Shown in pieces: positions 42,541-54,655 of a stretch of 64,000 nt of DNA. A model generated the notes under the pieces. That model was not told where the DNA came from. It made no database searches and saw nothing but the letters and a program-made list of their open reading frames with translations. The position numbers and the translations under genes are program-made. Position 1 is the stretch's first letter. Every line of letters begins with the position of its first letter. The DNA comes from Heterotrichella gracilis. Taxonomy: Eukaryota; Sar; Xanthophyceae; Tribonematales; Xanthonemataceae. The stretch spans positions 20,027 to 84,026 of the forward strand of contig JAULBX010018746.1 of assembly GCA_032358255.1 (NCBI GenBank). Direction: 5' to 3'.

Positions 42541-45500
42541 GCGATAGGTCCTGCTCGAAGAGCGTAGGTGCGCGGTTGGTGTTGGCGGCCACGCACAGGG
42601 TGGTGCCGTTCTGCAGCGCCCACACTTGCGAGTGCGACCCGTAGCTCATCAGCGTGGCAAGCAGCATGCCTGCGGGGTGGGGGTTCAGGGTTTAGGGTCC
42701 GTGGATTAGGGTTTAGGGTTTATGGCTAACATTCAGGAACACGTGAGCCGTAGCTCATCAACCTGTGGGTTGGAGATGCAGGGTTTAGGGTTTGTGGGTA
42801 GGGTTGACAAAATGTGAGTCATGGCTCGTCAGTATGCCTGTGTGGTGGCGGTGGTGGGGGTACCATCAAGAAACAGCCACCACATCCGCACGAGTACAAT
42901 GCTCCAGGGTACCGTGCACACATAACCCCCCTCCCTCCCCCATCCATGACTGTCTTTTAACTCATTGATCAACTGTATTGCATATTTTACATTAATTCCT
43001 CACCTGCAAATCCCAGGTAGACAATTGGCACCCCCGGGTCCGCCTTGAGCTCCATGCCTGAGCTGGCTATGATGCCCTTGATCACGATATCCATGCCCTC
43101 AACTGTGATGGGCTTGTTGGAGTCCACGCGCCGCACACCTGATGCATTTGCGAGACATTATTTTTAAATGATGCAAATGAGGAACGGGGTACCCAGAACT
43201 GCCAAAATGTGGGAAGGTCAAGGGCAAGAGCAGAGCAGGAAGGAGGGAAATTCAAGGATGCAAAGCAGCAGAGTCAATGGCTCAAATGTGGAGCTTTGAG
43301 CCAGACAATCGCGTAACCCCAGGAGACAAGGGAAGGCAGTTTAGGGTTTAGAGTTCAGGGTGTTGCCAGGGCCACCCACCCTGCAACCTCTTGTTGTGGC
43401 ACAGCATGGTGATTCAGGGCTTTGGGGTTTCATGTCTCAGGTTTTTGGCAGCGCCATCCACCTGCAACATCTCCCTTGCTGTCGTACAACGTGATAATTC
43501 AGGGTTGATTGGTTAGAATATAGGGTTTTGGCAGCGCCGCCCACCTGCAAACTCCCCCTTGCTGTCGTAGAGGGTGACTGTCTTGAGGTCCTGCGCAAGC
43601 ACCGTCACCCCCAGCGGCTTGCCTGTGGAGGGGTCATCAGTGCCTGTGGGGATGAAGGTGGCCCACACGCGCTTCCCTGTGCCACGGAGGGGGTTCTGTC
43701 GGAAAATACTGTATGATGGGCGCTGTTGGTTGTTGAATTTATTTATTGTAAATAATATTTTGCATTGCATGTTGCTTATTTATTGCATACATGCCAGGCA
43801 CGCTATTCCTGCCACTACCTCACCCAAGTTGGGAAAGCAGTAACCAGCTTGAGGAGCCCTTATGATGCTGCACCATTACAAAGCTTGTTCTACTTGAAAC
43901 AAAAAAAAGGAGCAATCTAACCAACTACTACATCAACTTGATAACCCGCTCACCAAAGGACTTCTCCATGGAGGCCATGGGGATGGCCACAGCACCCCCG
44001 TCCTCCGCCTGCACAGGCGAATTTGTGACCTGCAGCGCCAGACCCGCCATGGACCAGTCGGTCTGGTACATGGTCACGCCACCAAACCGCAGCGGGTCAT
44101 TCACCGAAATGGTTTTGCGGTACAGGTCCTCCCCCTCGTAGTTGCGCACTGACAGGTCAGTCTTGAACTGCTCCACGCTGCCGTCGGATCGGTAGTCGAT
44201 GTCGAAGCTGTTGATGTGCATGATGGCGCCCGCGCCTGCAGCATAGAATGCGTTACATAAAATGTAAGATTACTTCAGGAATTTTCATAATTTTTCTGGT
44301 TTTTTTCCGGATTAAGTATGATTTAAGAACAAAATATAATTTAAAAAGACTAGTGGTGTAAAAGAACAAAGGAACAGCTAACAACAACTGATTTTTACTG
44401 CAATCGTCAAACTCCATGCATCATGCCTCACAGCGGATAGCACGGCCTTAAGGTTTAGGGTATTGATGCATGGCTCACCAGAGGGGGGGGTGGCCATGCT
44501 GCTGGCAGGCAACAGGTACTGCGCCACAAGGAAGTCGCCTCCCTCGGGGATCATTGCTGCTCCCCGGAAGCCGCCCACCGCCCCCACGCCCACCCCCAGC
44601 ATGACCAGTATCATGCTCACGTGCACGCCGATGGGCCCGATCTTGCCGGCCATGCCCTTAAACCCATACAGCTTCCCCTCCTGCAGTGGTTCACTCAGTC
44701 AGCTCAACCCCAGACTGTGCATGCAAGCAGATACATGTTGATAAGTGGCCTTTAGCGATGGCATTTAGCCATGGAATTTACTCTTGCAGCAACCCAAGTG
44801 CATGCATCTGCCAGTTACACAGAAAGACAGCCCAGCAAAACCGCCAAAGGTCAACAAAGCAAAACTTGTGTGGGGCGCTACGCATTTCCTTCCCTTTGTC
44901 CTCCTGCACCTTACAGATTTATGAGTCTTAGGGTTTGCGTCTAGGGTTTACGGTCTCCGTACCTTGCAGAACACCTCGAACCCGTCCTTCGTCAGCAGCC
45001 TCCCAAAGTCCCCCATGCGCGCGTTTGGCAGCTCCTCGTGGATCTGGAACTTTGCAAAGCTGCTGGGGCTCTTCTGGAACTGCCAGCGCTGCGCCACCCG
45101 CAGGGCGGGCCACTGGCGGGTGGTGGAGCAGGCGATGAGCGACAGACCCAGCAGGCCCAGCAGGCCCAGGAAGTAGTTTGCGCTGTAGATGTGGTCCCAT
45201 TGGAAGGCCTTTATCAACCTGCGCAGCCGAGTGTGGGTTTGAATGTCATTGCACTTGCAAGCATGGCGACGCCATGGCATTACAATGCCATTACAACGCC
45301 GATGTACTTTCATGCATGGGGTCACCCCGTGCTCTCTGCTCAATGCAGTGGCCACCTATCATAATACTAGAGGTAGCTGCATGGACAAACACAGAGCCCT
45401 GTACAAATGCAGTCACTGAGAAAAAAAAGGCTTACGTGTAGTCCACAAAGCCCAGAACCCTGGTGGGCCCATCCGGGTAGAACTGCATGTAGTACTCCAG

Positions 45501-46179
45501 CGACTTGTTCTGCTCGATGAATGTGCCCAGTGCAGACAGGGCAGCAATGACCACCAGCTCGGCAATGGCTAGCCTCAGGTCCGAGAGCCGCCTCAGGACC
45601 CGGTTGGTCAGTATTTTCACCAGGGAAGGCTGGGGCTGGCGGGGGGGTTCAGGGTCTGGCTTGCGCTGCTGAGGCCCCTTCACGTCTGGCGCCTGCACTG
45701 CCGTGCCCCCAGAACCTGCATATGGGTTAGGGTTAGGGTTTGTGATAAAGGGTTGTCGGGGCGGTCACTCGCGGCCATGCCACAGGTTGGAGGGGAAGGG
45801 TGTTGGGGTAGGGTTTAGGGCCTTCCCTTCAGCAGTGCACGCCGGGGCTAGGGTTTGGCCTCTGGAGTGACAGACCTTGCCCCACCAAAGGTGTTGATGT
45901 TAAAAGTACGGGAGAACGCAGTTCAGCACTGTTCCACAACCCCCTGCCAAAGTACCCAGTGCCGAGCCATGCCCACCCACCTAGCGAGCTGCATGTCAGC
46001 TGTTGCAGCCTCCTTGTTGCAGCCCATGGCTGGCAATACAAGGGAGCCCGGCTGAGGGCGTGGAGCCTTGGTTGGCGCTGAAAAGCCCTGTAGCTGGCCT
46101 CCAAGTGTGGCTGGCCAGGTTTCCGCAAGATGCCTAGCACAGGCTGCCCTGCCATTGTAGTGTGTAGCTGACACTGCAT
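42467..46179 (-). CDS. CCS1: Plastid cytochrome c biogenesis protein CCS1 (ResB family)
   Basis: Thylakoid membrane component of System II, which with CcsA handles heme for attachment to plastid c-type cytochromes. Eight exons: 46179-45981, 45715-45436, 45218-44963, 44680-44479, 44235-43932, 43708-43545, 43138-43004, 42669-42467; phases agree and give 580 residues, close to known algal CCS1. The first 66 residues look like a plastid transit peptide (Arg, Ser, Ala and Gln-rich). Membrane spans are seen near LAIAELVVIAALSALGTF, NYFLGLLGLLGLSLIAC and GPIGVHVSMILVMLGVGVG. A large lumenal region follows with FGGVTMYQTDWSMAG. Near the C-terminus SYGSHSQVWALQ contains the histidine region essential in ResB proteins. 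The fifth-to-sixth exon junction has two possible donors (43932 or 43938). The stop codon lies inside a CCCTAA telomere-like tract. Confidence 0.92.
42634..42850. repeat. Two decayed copies of CCS1 last-exon acceptor edge
   Basis: CCGTAGCTCATCAGC at 42645-42659 in the exon recurs as CCGTAGCTCATCAACCTG at about 42748 and more weakly as CATGGCTCGTCAGTATGCCTG at about 42820. TTTAGGG tracts lie between the copies (42688-42722 and 42783-42792). Confidence 0.7.
43370..43585. repeat. Two decayed copies of a CCS1 exon donor edge
   Basis: The exon end at 43540-43580 (CCACCTGCAAACTCCCCCTT, then GCTGTCGTA) recurs at about 43459-43490 (CCACCTGCAACATCTCCCTT, then GCTGTCGTA) and more weakly at about 43376-43405. 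TTTAGGG-like stretches lie between copies. Confidence 0.8.
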
Positions 46180-46680
46180 GGTGCCGAGACCGCCAAGGAC
46201 ACAATAGAGAGCTGTTTAGGCAAGAGTTTCATGCTACCATCTAAAAACTAGGCAGTAGTGACCACCCCAATGTTGCTGGGTTATCAAGTTGCTGTCGTGG
46301 TATATACTGGGTGGTTAGAGCACGAGCCGCAGGTGAAGGTGCCTCTTCTCGCAGCCCACCAACGGTTTTGGTTTCCGTTTTCCTGCTGTTATCCAGGAGA
46401 CGATGCTGTAGTACTAAGTAGCCACCCAGCTTGGCTAGTCGAGTCCTCCGTGGTGGTGTTGGCGCCACCAACTCCCCCGTACACCTTTTGTTGAGTGTCC
46501 TCCAACCTTTATGCATGGCAACTCGTGTTTTGCCAGCCGTTACATAAGCCTTGTCAACCTGGGAGAACGAACAACAAACGATATTTACATCGTATCTGAT
46601 CCTATGGTTGCTCAGCAGGTGTAACCCAGCCAACAGGTTTCCCTCCCTGAAGCAGGATGGGCCTCTTCCCGTAGCATAGC
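46180..46680. promoter_or_regulatory. Divergent promoter region, CCS1 / SAC3A-like
   Basis: 501 bp between divergent start codons. A long minus-strand open frame crosses it (46241-46807) but overlaps the SAC3A-like first exon and has no motif, so I treat it as chance. Confidence 0.5.
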
Positions 46681-49600
46681 ATGGAGTCTCAATACAGCGT
46701 GCAACAGGCGCCTCCTGCTCCAGCAAACCCGTCAGATCCTGCGGCCTCCAGTACGAACCAGGTAATATCCTTGAGGGAGCATCCCCCACCTTGTTTGTAT
46801 CACCCACTTGGTTGACACTGAAACCACTTCACATCGTCTTGCTTGCAGTGGGCAACACCGTGGCAAGGAAACGGTGCCTATGGGTACCAGCAGCCCTATG
46901 CACAGCCAACATATGACTACTCAGGCTACCAACAGCAGCAATATGCACAGCCATCGTACGACTACTCTGCCTACCAACAGCCATATGCACAACCAGCCTA
47001 TGACTACTGTGGCCAGCCAGCATCATCAGCAGCTCCAGCAGCACCAGACTATGCACCACCGCTGCCTCCGTCAGAAGGCGGTGCTGAGCCACCTCCACCT
47101 CCAGAGGTCCCACCTGGAGAGGAGCCAGTGGGTTCCACAGCTGGCTATTCCCCCTCCCAGCCTGCGTATTCGCCCCCACCTCCTGGCCAGCAACCTTCGT
47201 CTGCTTACTCCCCTGCCCAAGCCCAACAAGCACCCTCTGCCTATTACTCGGTATGCTGCTTGGCTTGGCTTGAAATTTGAAACCAGTCTTCTTACTGGTA
47301 CAAGCTTGACTTAACCGTGGATGCTCCAGTATATGTATATCCCTGTGCTGGTTTGTGGTAACTCAACACTGTGGTTGTAGGCGGCACAAACTCCGCCAAT
47401 AGAGACCAAGGCAGGGTATGACTCCTATTATCCACCACCCGACCCAACCAGCAGCTATTACCAGCAACCACAACAAGCATCCTACCAACAGCCACAGTAC
47501 AGCTACCAAGGTACCTTTTTTTGTTGTTTTGCCAGCTGTTCCTGCCGCTTTGCTGGAAGAAAACCCGCATCATCACCTGCTGCTTTGTCTGCGCAGGGTA
47601 CGGCAACGCACCTTGGCAGCAGTATGCGCAGCCTCCTGCGCCGCAGGCGCCTAGTTGGCCGCAGCAGTATCCGCAACAAAGTGCTGCCAGCAGGTGAGGT
47701 AGCTAGCTGGCAAGGAAGTATTGCCTTGTCTGGTATAGGCAAGGTCCATCAGATACCACGCTAGCACACACCCTCCGATGCAAAGAGTGTCTTTGGTGAA
47801 AAGAGTCCAAAGTTGCAGGGCCAACGTAATCCATTGTTGTTGTTGTTGATCTGATTCGTTTCCCAATTTGACAGATGGTTGCGTGTTGCGTGCAGTTATT
47901 CACCTGCGACAGCTTCACAAGCGGCGCCCGCTCAATATGGTGCGCACCGACTGTTGTTGAGTGACCGCGTGCACCTCAACATGTGGTAGGCAATGACTGT
48001 TGAGTGAAGGGAACCACCTGAGTCGAAAAAAGTGCCATCATTTTCTGCAAGCAGCCTGCAAAAGGCGCACTTGCAGGCGGGTTTTCACCCTAAGTATTAT
48101 GTTGCGCAGGAGCAACAGTGGCCACTCCAACAGGCTACGCGTACAGCCCTGCACAGCAGGCGGCGCCATCGCCGTCTGCCCCAGCGTCTGCGACCCAGCC
48201 AAAGCATCAGTTCATGGTGCCAAAGTGCGTTGCTTGCATGGCTCTGGACATTGCATGTGCTGCATGCGGGTGAACACTGATTAGTGCGCTTGATGGCCTT
48301 GTGGTTTTGTTGGCGTATTTTAAGACCCTGCCGGCCTCATGCATCACCCTTCCAATATGCTCCGAATGCTGTTGGGCCAAAATATGAACAAGGAAAGGAG
48401 AAATTAATGCGTAAAAGGAACTCAATGGGAAAAATGCACGGCTACTACAGAAACCTGTCGTGCGCACTGGCTCTTAGAATTTAGGGTTTTAGGGTTTATG
48501 ATGCACCACTCCTGGTCCACAGGAAGGCCGGCTTCCCAGGGGCCATGAAGTCCGCCACCGTAGGCTTCAAGATCAGGCCAACCGCCATGAAGAAGGCAGA
48601 GGCAAAACCTGGCCCAGCGGCTGCCTTCTCCAGTGCAGCCTACACCCCAGTGGCCACGCCAGCGCAGCCCAAAGCTGCGGGTGCTGGTGGCGGTATGCCC
48701 GCTGCCTCAGCGTGGCCTCCCTCCCTGCGCCAGTTTGTGGAGCGCGCTTTCAAGGAGTGCAAGACGGAGAGCATCAGGGCAGAAGTGCAGGTAGGCCTAC
48801 TAGGATCAGAATTAGATTGTGGTTCTTGTAGCAGCAATGGGGATTTAGGAGTTAGTAGGCTACGCCAGCACAGCGAAAAGTACAGGTAGTGGGGCAACTA
48901 GTTGTTGGACATCAGCTGCTGTACTCTAGGCGGGTAAAGCCATCATGCATGTCAGTACAGGTGCAATGCATGGGCTTGTGCTGGCGCATGTGTTTTCCTA
49001 CAGGGGAAAAAGGGAGTAGGTAGGCCCAGGCGCACATGGGCTAACCTGACAACTGCTTGGACCTGGTACCCGGCTGGATTGCTGGATGGCATGTGGCTGA
49101 CTGTGTCAGCGCGGTGCAGGCTGGCTTGAAGAAGCTGATTGGGGAAGTCACTGCTCGGGGCCAGCTGTGGACCCACTCATGGGACACACAGCCACTGCCA
49201 CGGGGTGGGTCGGGAGGGGGAGGGGATGCGACCCCGCCCTCACCCAGCATCACGCACGTACCTGGGGCTGGGAGGGCCAATGCGCGGCGGCAGCAGGCGG
49301 ATGAGTCGCCCGACCGGACGCCTGCCCGGAAGCGGCTGGGCAAGCGCTCGCCCCCCGACAAGTCGTATAGCTACGATTACAGCTATGACGAGGACACCAG
49401 GTGGGTTGGATGCATGGAGGGCAGCCTTGGCATGGGAGACGAACCTATATGCTTTGTGTGTAATTAAGCAATATTTCTGAGGTTCAATTTCCATTCATGT
49501 ATAGGATACGTGGCATGTGATAGGGGTGGGGATGATGGCCCCTATCACTGCATCATGCAGTTCATTACAGTAGTGCATGCATGATGGACCTTGATCCATG

Positions 49601-52118
49601 GCCGCCTGCCGCGCCCTGCCTGCAAACCCCTCGCACCCCAACAGGCGCCTGCTTCCCTGGTGCAGCAAGAAGCGGACCCGCAGGAAGCAGAAGGCGCCCG
49701 ACACTGGCAAGAAGCCGCGCCAAAAATGGGCACAGGAGGAGGAGGAGGAGCCAGGCGCTGCCCAGCTGTCAGACATTGAGTACGCGCGCCGCATGAAGCG
49801 CGCCGGCAGGTTTGGCCAGGGCAATGCGCCGGGCACCAAGGCGAGCGACAGCTACGAGGAGGGCGGGATTGAGGATGCCATTGCCATGGGGGCCAACATC
49901 AAGGTAAGGGTGGTGCAGGGGTTGGAGGGGTTGACTGGAACCCTAAGCTCTGAACCACATGGCCTTCTTATGATTTTAGTCAAACACAACTAATCAGGCA
50001 CTAAGTAACAATGTACGGCAGTACAGCGCTTCATCTATTGCAAAGCAACTTGCACACCCCATTGCATGCATGCAACCGACCAACTGCTATCTCACTTTAT
50101 CCAATGCGTGGTGTTGCAGGGCACCTGCCAGCAGCTTGAGAAGAGCTACTTCCGGCTGACTCGCGCGCCGGACCCATGCACTGTGCGCCCCGAACCTGTG
50201 CTGCGCAAGGCGCTGGACAGGCTGGTGCGCCTGATGTGGGAGGGGGGCGTCAAGTACGCATACGCGCTGGACCAGTTCAAGGTGAGGCGGCTGGGGAGGG
50301 GGGCTGCAACGAGGCTGCCTTTATATTGTGATGCTTTGCAGCAGATGTTGTGTCGGGGGATTAGTAGCGCGCAAGCAGAGCTTTACAGCATTGCCATGGA
50401 TTGGTTTGGAAAGACATCTGTATCAAGGAGTTCCAGCACCAGACTCCAGCCATGCGCTGCAGACCTGCACACATGTACCCACCACGTGCCCCTGACTTGC
50501 TCACTCACCCCCCCCTCCCCACCCGCAGGCCATGCGCCAGGACTGCACCGTTCAGGGGCTGCGCAACGACATCGCGGTGGCTGTGTACGAGGCGCACGGC
50601 CGCGCGGCGCTGGAGTATGGCGACATGGCGGAGTACAACCAGTGCAGGACGCAGGTATGAATGGAGGGCACAACATGGTGTACTGCAGGACGGGGCATTG
50701 CATTGTTGCTGACTGTACCATTGCCAACAACCAGGGCCATTCTCCATTGCGGCAGTATTTAGGTTTTCATTAGCCTCACTTTATTATTATTTATTTTTTT
50801 GCCGATTCTTAGGTTTATTATTGTTGCTAGTGTGTAAGACTGTGTAAGATCAAATATATCCTGTTTGTTATGTTTTTATCTGTTATTTATATATTTTGCC
50901 GCGCGCAGTTGGGCCAGCTGTATGCGGAGGGCGTGGTCGGCTGCCTGTCTGAGTTCAGCGCCTACCGCGTGCTGTACGACATGGTGCACGCAAAGGGGAG
51001 CGGGTCGTCGGCGCTGGACGCGTCACTCAAGGTGGTGGGGGCGCAGCAGGAGGTGGGTGGTGGTGGTGGTGGTGTTGGAGGCGGTGGTGGCGCACGCTGT
51101 ATTAGCTCCTGTTCAGGGTGCATTGCTACCTGGCGCCACCATTGGGTTGCCTCCTGGGCACCTGGGTGACGTGGTTATTGCGTGAAACATGGGGAATAGT
51201 AAAATGGAAACTAAAATAATGAATGGTGATGATAAACCTTCCTTTGCTGCGCAGGCCTCCCCCAGCGCCGCCGTCACGCACGCTCTCGCAGTGCGCCAAG
51301 CCGTGGCGCTCAGCGACTACCCCACCTACTTCGCGCTGTACGCCAGCGCACCAAACCTCGGTAGGGCCATTCTGGACAAGCAGGTAGAGAACGTGCGCGA
51401 GGCAGCGCTCCACGTGGTGGTGGCGGCATTCAAGCCCACCGCCCCTGTGCGGCTGATTGCCAAATTGCTGGGGTTTGTATCACGATGGGAGGGGGACGCA
51501 GGCGGGCAGGTGGGGACGGAGGCGCCCCCGCCTGCCCCGGGGTGCATGTCTGCGGTGTTCCCGGGCAAGTTTGCTGCCGCCAGCGATGTGCGGGAGGCCT
51601 GTGAGGCTTGCTTTGCATGGCTGGAATCGTACGGGGCGGTGGTGGTGCTGGCGCCTGACGGTAGGCGCGCACTTGCACATGCATATGCGCGATTACAAGC
51701 ATTAAACCACAGTCGCAAATGCCAAGTGCAGTTGCAATTACCATTGCAACCACGAGAAGCCGCTTCCAAGCAGGGCATTGGCATATGCTTGCCATTTAAA
51801 TTTAGCAGCAATTGTAAATTGTCTGTGCATGCACACGACAGCAGGTCTGGTATGTTGGTGGTATGCACAGCCGGAGAGGGTGCATTGCTGGATGGTGCGC
51901 ACGTGGTGATGGTTCACGTGCGCCTGTGTTGCACCCTTGCATGCTGTACTCTCCACTGACTTGACTGATTTACAGGTGATAAATGCGAGAGTTCTCTGGA
52001 CTGTAAGGCCAGCACTGGTAAGCTGAAACGGCCAGAGGACACCACAGCAGTGGCACACGGCGATGCCAACCTTGCAATTGACGATTTCCTCAAAACCATC
52101 GGCGACGACAGGCACTAA
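46681..52118 (+). CDS. SAC3A/THP3/LENG8-like SAC3-family protein
   Basis: Nuclear SAC3/GANP-family protein linked to mRNA export and splicing in relatives (plant SAC3A, yeast Thp3, animal LENG8). Fourteen exons, first 46681-46761 and last 51976-52118, phases agreeing; 885 residues. The N-terminal 280 residues are Gln/Tyr/Pro/Ala-rich with repeated QPYAQP and YDY units and look disordered. The middle contains KKLIGEVTARGQLWTHSWD, a charged Lys/Arg-rich section and an EEEEE stretch. The SAC3/GANP domain begins near residue 560 with GTCQQLEKSYFRLTRAPDP, then TVRPEPVLRKALDRL, QDCTVQGLRNDIAVAVYEAHG and EYNQCRTQLGQLYAEG. The tail (DDFLKTIGDDRH) ends at a TAA. Start chosen because it is the first ATG in a phase-consistent first exon. 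Confidence 0.9.
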
Positions 52119-54593
52119 CCCCCAATCCAACCGTGCTGTGGCCCTGCCGGACACCCCTGATACCCTGAGATCACACGCAGATTCATGCAGCGCCATGTTT
52201 GGGCGTCGCAGTTTCAGTTCAGTTACATGTGGGAGCGGTGTGGTTTGGTGAAGAGCGCTAGTTGGCCTCCAAGGGCTGGAGCCATATGGTGTTGGCGTGT
52301 ATGCAACACGCTTGAAGCGCCGCCTGCAACGGATGACCATTTTCCCAACGGATCACCATGCCCCCTCCCCCTCCTACTCCCCTCAAGTGCCCCCCCCCAT
52401 CAGTGCCACTACACTCACCTGGACAATGATGGCGGCCCAAGCGGATTTTCGTGCCCCCCAAAGTGCCTAACCCTCATCAGAGCTGATAGCTAGCTGGCAG
52501 GATGTCACGTGCCACACGCATCGCCATGTCTCCTTCAGTACCCCGCCACCCCTGGTGTATCAAGCTGGCGGAGGAGTGCAGAAGCCAGGAGATCAGTGGA
52601 GCTTCGGCAGCACTCTCCTGACCACCACACTGACACAGCCCTGATGCAGCCAGCTGGGGGTGGGCCAAGCCAGTGTCAACTGAGGAGCGGGAGCATGTTC
52701 ATCCTCAAGGCATGAACCGCGTCGTCAGCTGGCAAGGTCTTGAAATGCAATTGTGATGGGCGAGGATGGTGGTCCATGGTCCATCTAGAGATGGTTCGCT
52801 GCAAGGGAACAATTTGATGTGGAGTGGGCCTCAGGGGCAGCGGGCGTTAGATACTTGTAACCAGTTAGGTGGGGGGTATATTGTGTGTAAATGTACCAGC
52901 TTTAGGCAGAGTGGAACTGCATGCATCATCAGGCACATAACTGCGAGGCTGTTGATCATCAACAGAAACAATTTTGTCAGTTTATTGAAATTCAGAGCGC
53001 GGGTAGGTACATGGGAAGTAGCTATAAACTCTTAGTACTTTTTCATTCGTATTTTGCTTGACAATCATTCCACTAGACTAAGTACCAATTCTTTGTATTC
53101 CTGCTGCACTCCGTAAGCTAGCAATGCCGCACCGATCCAATGCATTGCTGATACGGTAACCCTGAGTAGGAGTCCTGGAGACCCCCTGCATCAAGCTTGG
53201 ATTAGCTAGCCTGCCAGGGGGCCTCAGGCCACTGTGACAGTGCCATCAGCCGGGCCGGTACAGTAGTGAAATTCTCATATTTGTAAATTTTGTTCCGAAT
53301 CAGCCAACTAGAAAATGGATCCTGGCAGACAGATTTGGCCATGCCACTCTTGTGTCGGTCCGGGACGATCCGTAGATGGAGCCCAGGCTGAGCTTCAAAT
53401 TCATCATGATTCACTGATTTCTGAAGTGATCATCATGCAAGTAATATGCCAAATGGGGCATCAAGATCGTACTACGAGTCGACTCGCAGACTGCTGGCCC
53501 AAGCTGAGCGTTGGCGCCCCGCCTGCAGGCATGCATCCTGGCAGGCCCTAGGCTAGGAAGACGGTCCAAATTGAATGGAGTAGCTTACTATTACTTAACA
53601 CAATCAGATTGTGTTAAGTAATAGAGATTCTCTTTGAAAGGTCAATGATTCAGACATGTTCAGTGACAGTCCGATTGGCAATGGCACAACTTTGGATGCA
53701 ACTCTTCAGACTCTAAGAGTACTCTCAATTGAGAAAGCACTGATACGGGCCCCAAGAAAATATTATTAATCAGCCCAAGGCTACGAGAAAAAGATCAGTG
53801 TAGATGATGCATTCCTTGTACACAATACCATGCATGCACCACGTAGAAGTTGAAGAATTTGACTGATTCAGAACGAGAAACTGAAACTGGGCCCTACCTG
53901 TGGCACCCGCGGCACATGCAAAGGGGCCGAAGGTGATGCCGCCCACACCCTGGCCTTCATGTGCAATTCATAGCCATGGCTGGGTGCTGTGCACAGCTTC
54001 AAATACGGCGCCTACAACGCTACACCGCCAATGGTCCACTGCAAGACAGCACTGGGAAATCAACTGACCCAGCCCTGCATGTACTACACCTACTTGGTGG
54101 TATCGAGTCCCACCCAACCCCAGTGCATCCAAACAGCATACGTGATGCTGATCACCACCCACGTATGATCGCTCCAAAGAGGATACTCTGCAGAGAAGCA
54201 GCAGTCCTGTCTGTGTAGCACAACCCCCCAATGGCATTGCACACGCTGCACGCCGTTAACAAGTCCGCGGCAAATAAAAAACCAAGAAGCAAAACCCCTT
54301 CACAACTCAGCCTGGCATGGCAAAATACGCCCTGATGTACGCACAGATCTATTGATAACCCACCCTCCTTTAACCCACGGGTACAACCAACTCCCTTGTA
54401 TTTGCCCACACCCGCTCCTGCCCCACGAGTCTGCTAGTAGAGCTGTCTCTCAACAAGGGGAAGAAAATTAAACACAGCCCCTTTGATTTACACCCGCTCC
54501 TGCCCCGTACCCCGCTGGTTGAGCTGGTTCCCCCGAAGAGGTGTAAATGGAGCAAGCTCCTATTTCACATACCCATTCCATGCAACCCCTTGC
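52119..54593. other. Intergenic, convergent 3' flanks
   Basis: About 2.5 kb between the SAC3A-like stop (+) and the antiporter stop (-). No open frame here has motif or splice support. It contains a perfect 18-bp hairpin at 53588-53624 and, at its right edge, two decayed copies of the antiporter last exon. Confidence 0.55.
53588..53624. repeat. Perfect 18-bp inverted repeat
   Basis: CTATTACTTAACACAATC at 53588-53605 pairs perfectly with GATTGTGTTAAGTAATAG at 53607-53624 around a single A. It may be an RNA hairpin or a foldback element; its position between convergent genes would also suit a 3'-end role. Confidence 0.92.
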
Positions 54594-54655
54594 TCACACC
54601 CGCTCCTGCCCCGTGAACCGCTGGTTGAGCTGGTTCTCCGAGGGGTACAGCGACA
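54405..54655. repeat. Three copies of antiporter last-exon 3' end
   Basis: CACACCCGCTCCTGCCCC occurs in the exon end at about 54594 and CACCCGCTCCTGCCCC recurs at about 54408 and 54490. The middle copy continues with CGCTGGTTGAGCTGGTTC as in the exon; the outermost is more decayed. Both extra copies are downstream of the stop. Confidence 0.88.

Noticed and set aside
46241-46807. 188-codon minus-strand open frame
   Set aside because: It overlaps the first exon of the SAC3A-like gene antisense, spans a divergent promoter, and has no motif, splice sites or typical composition.
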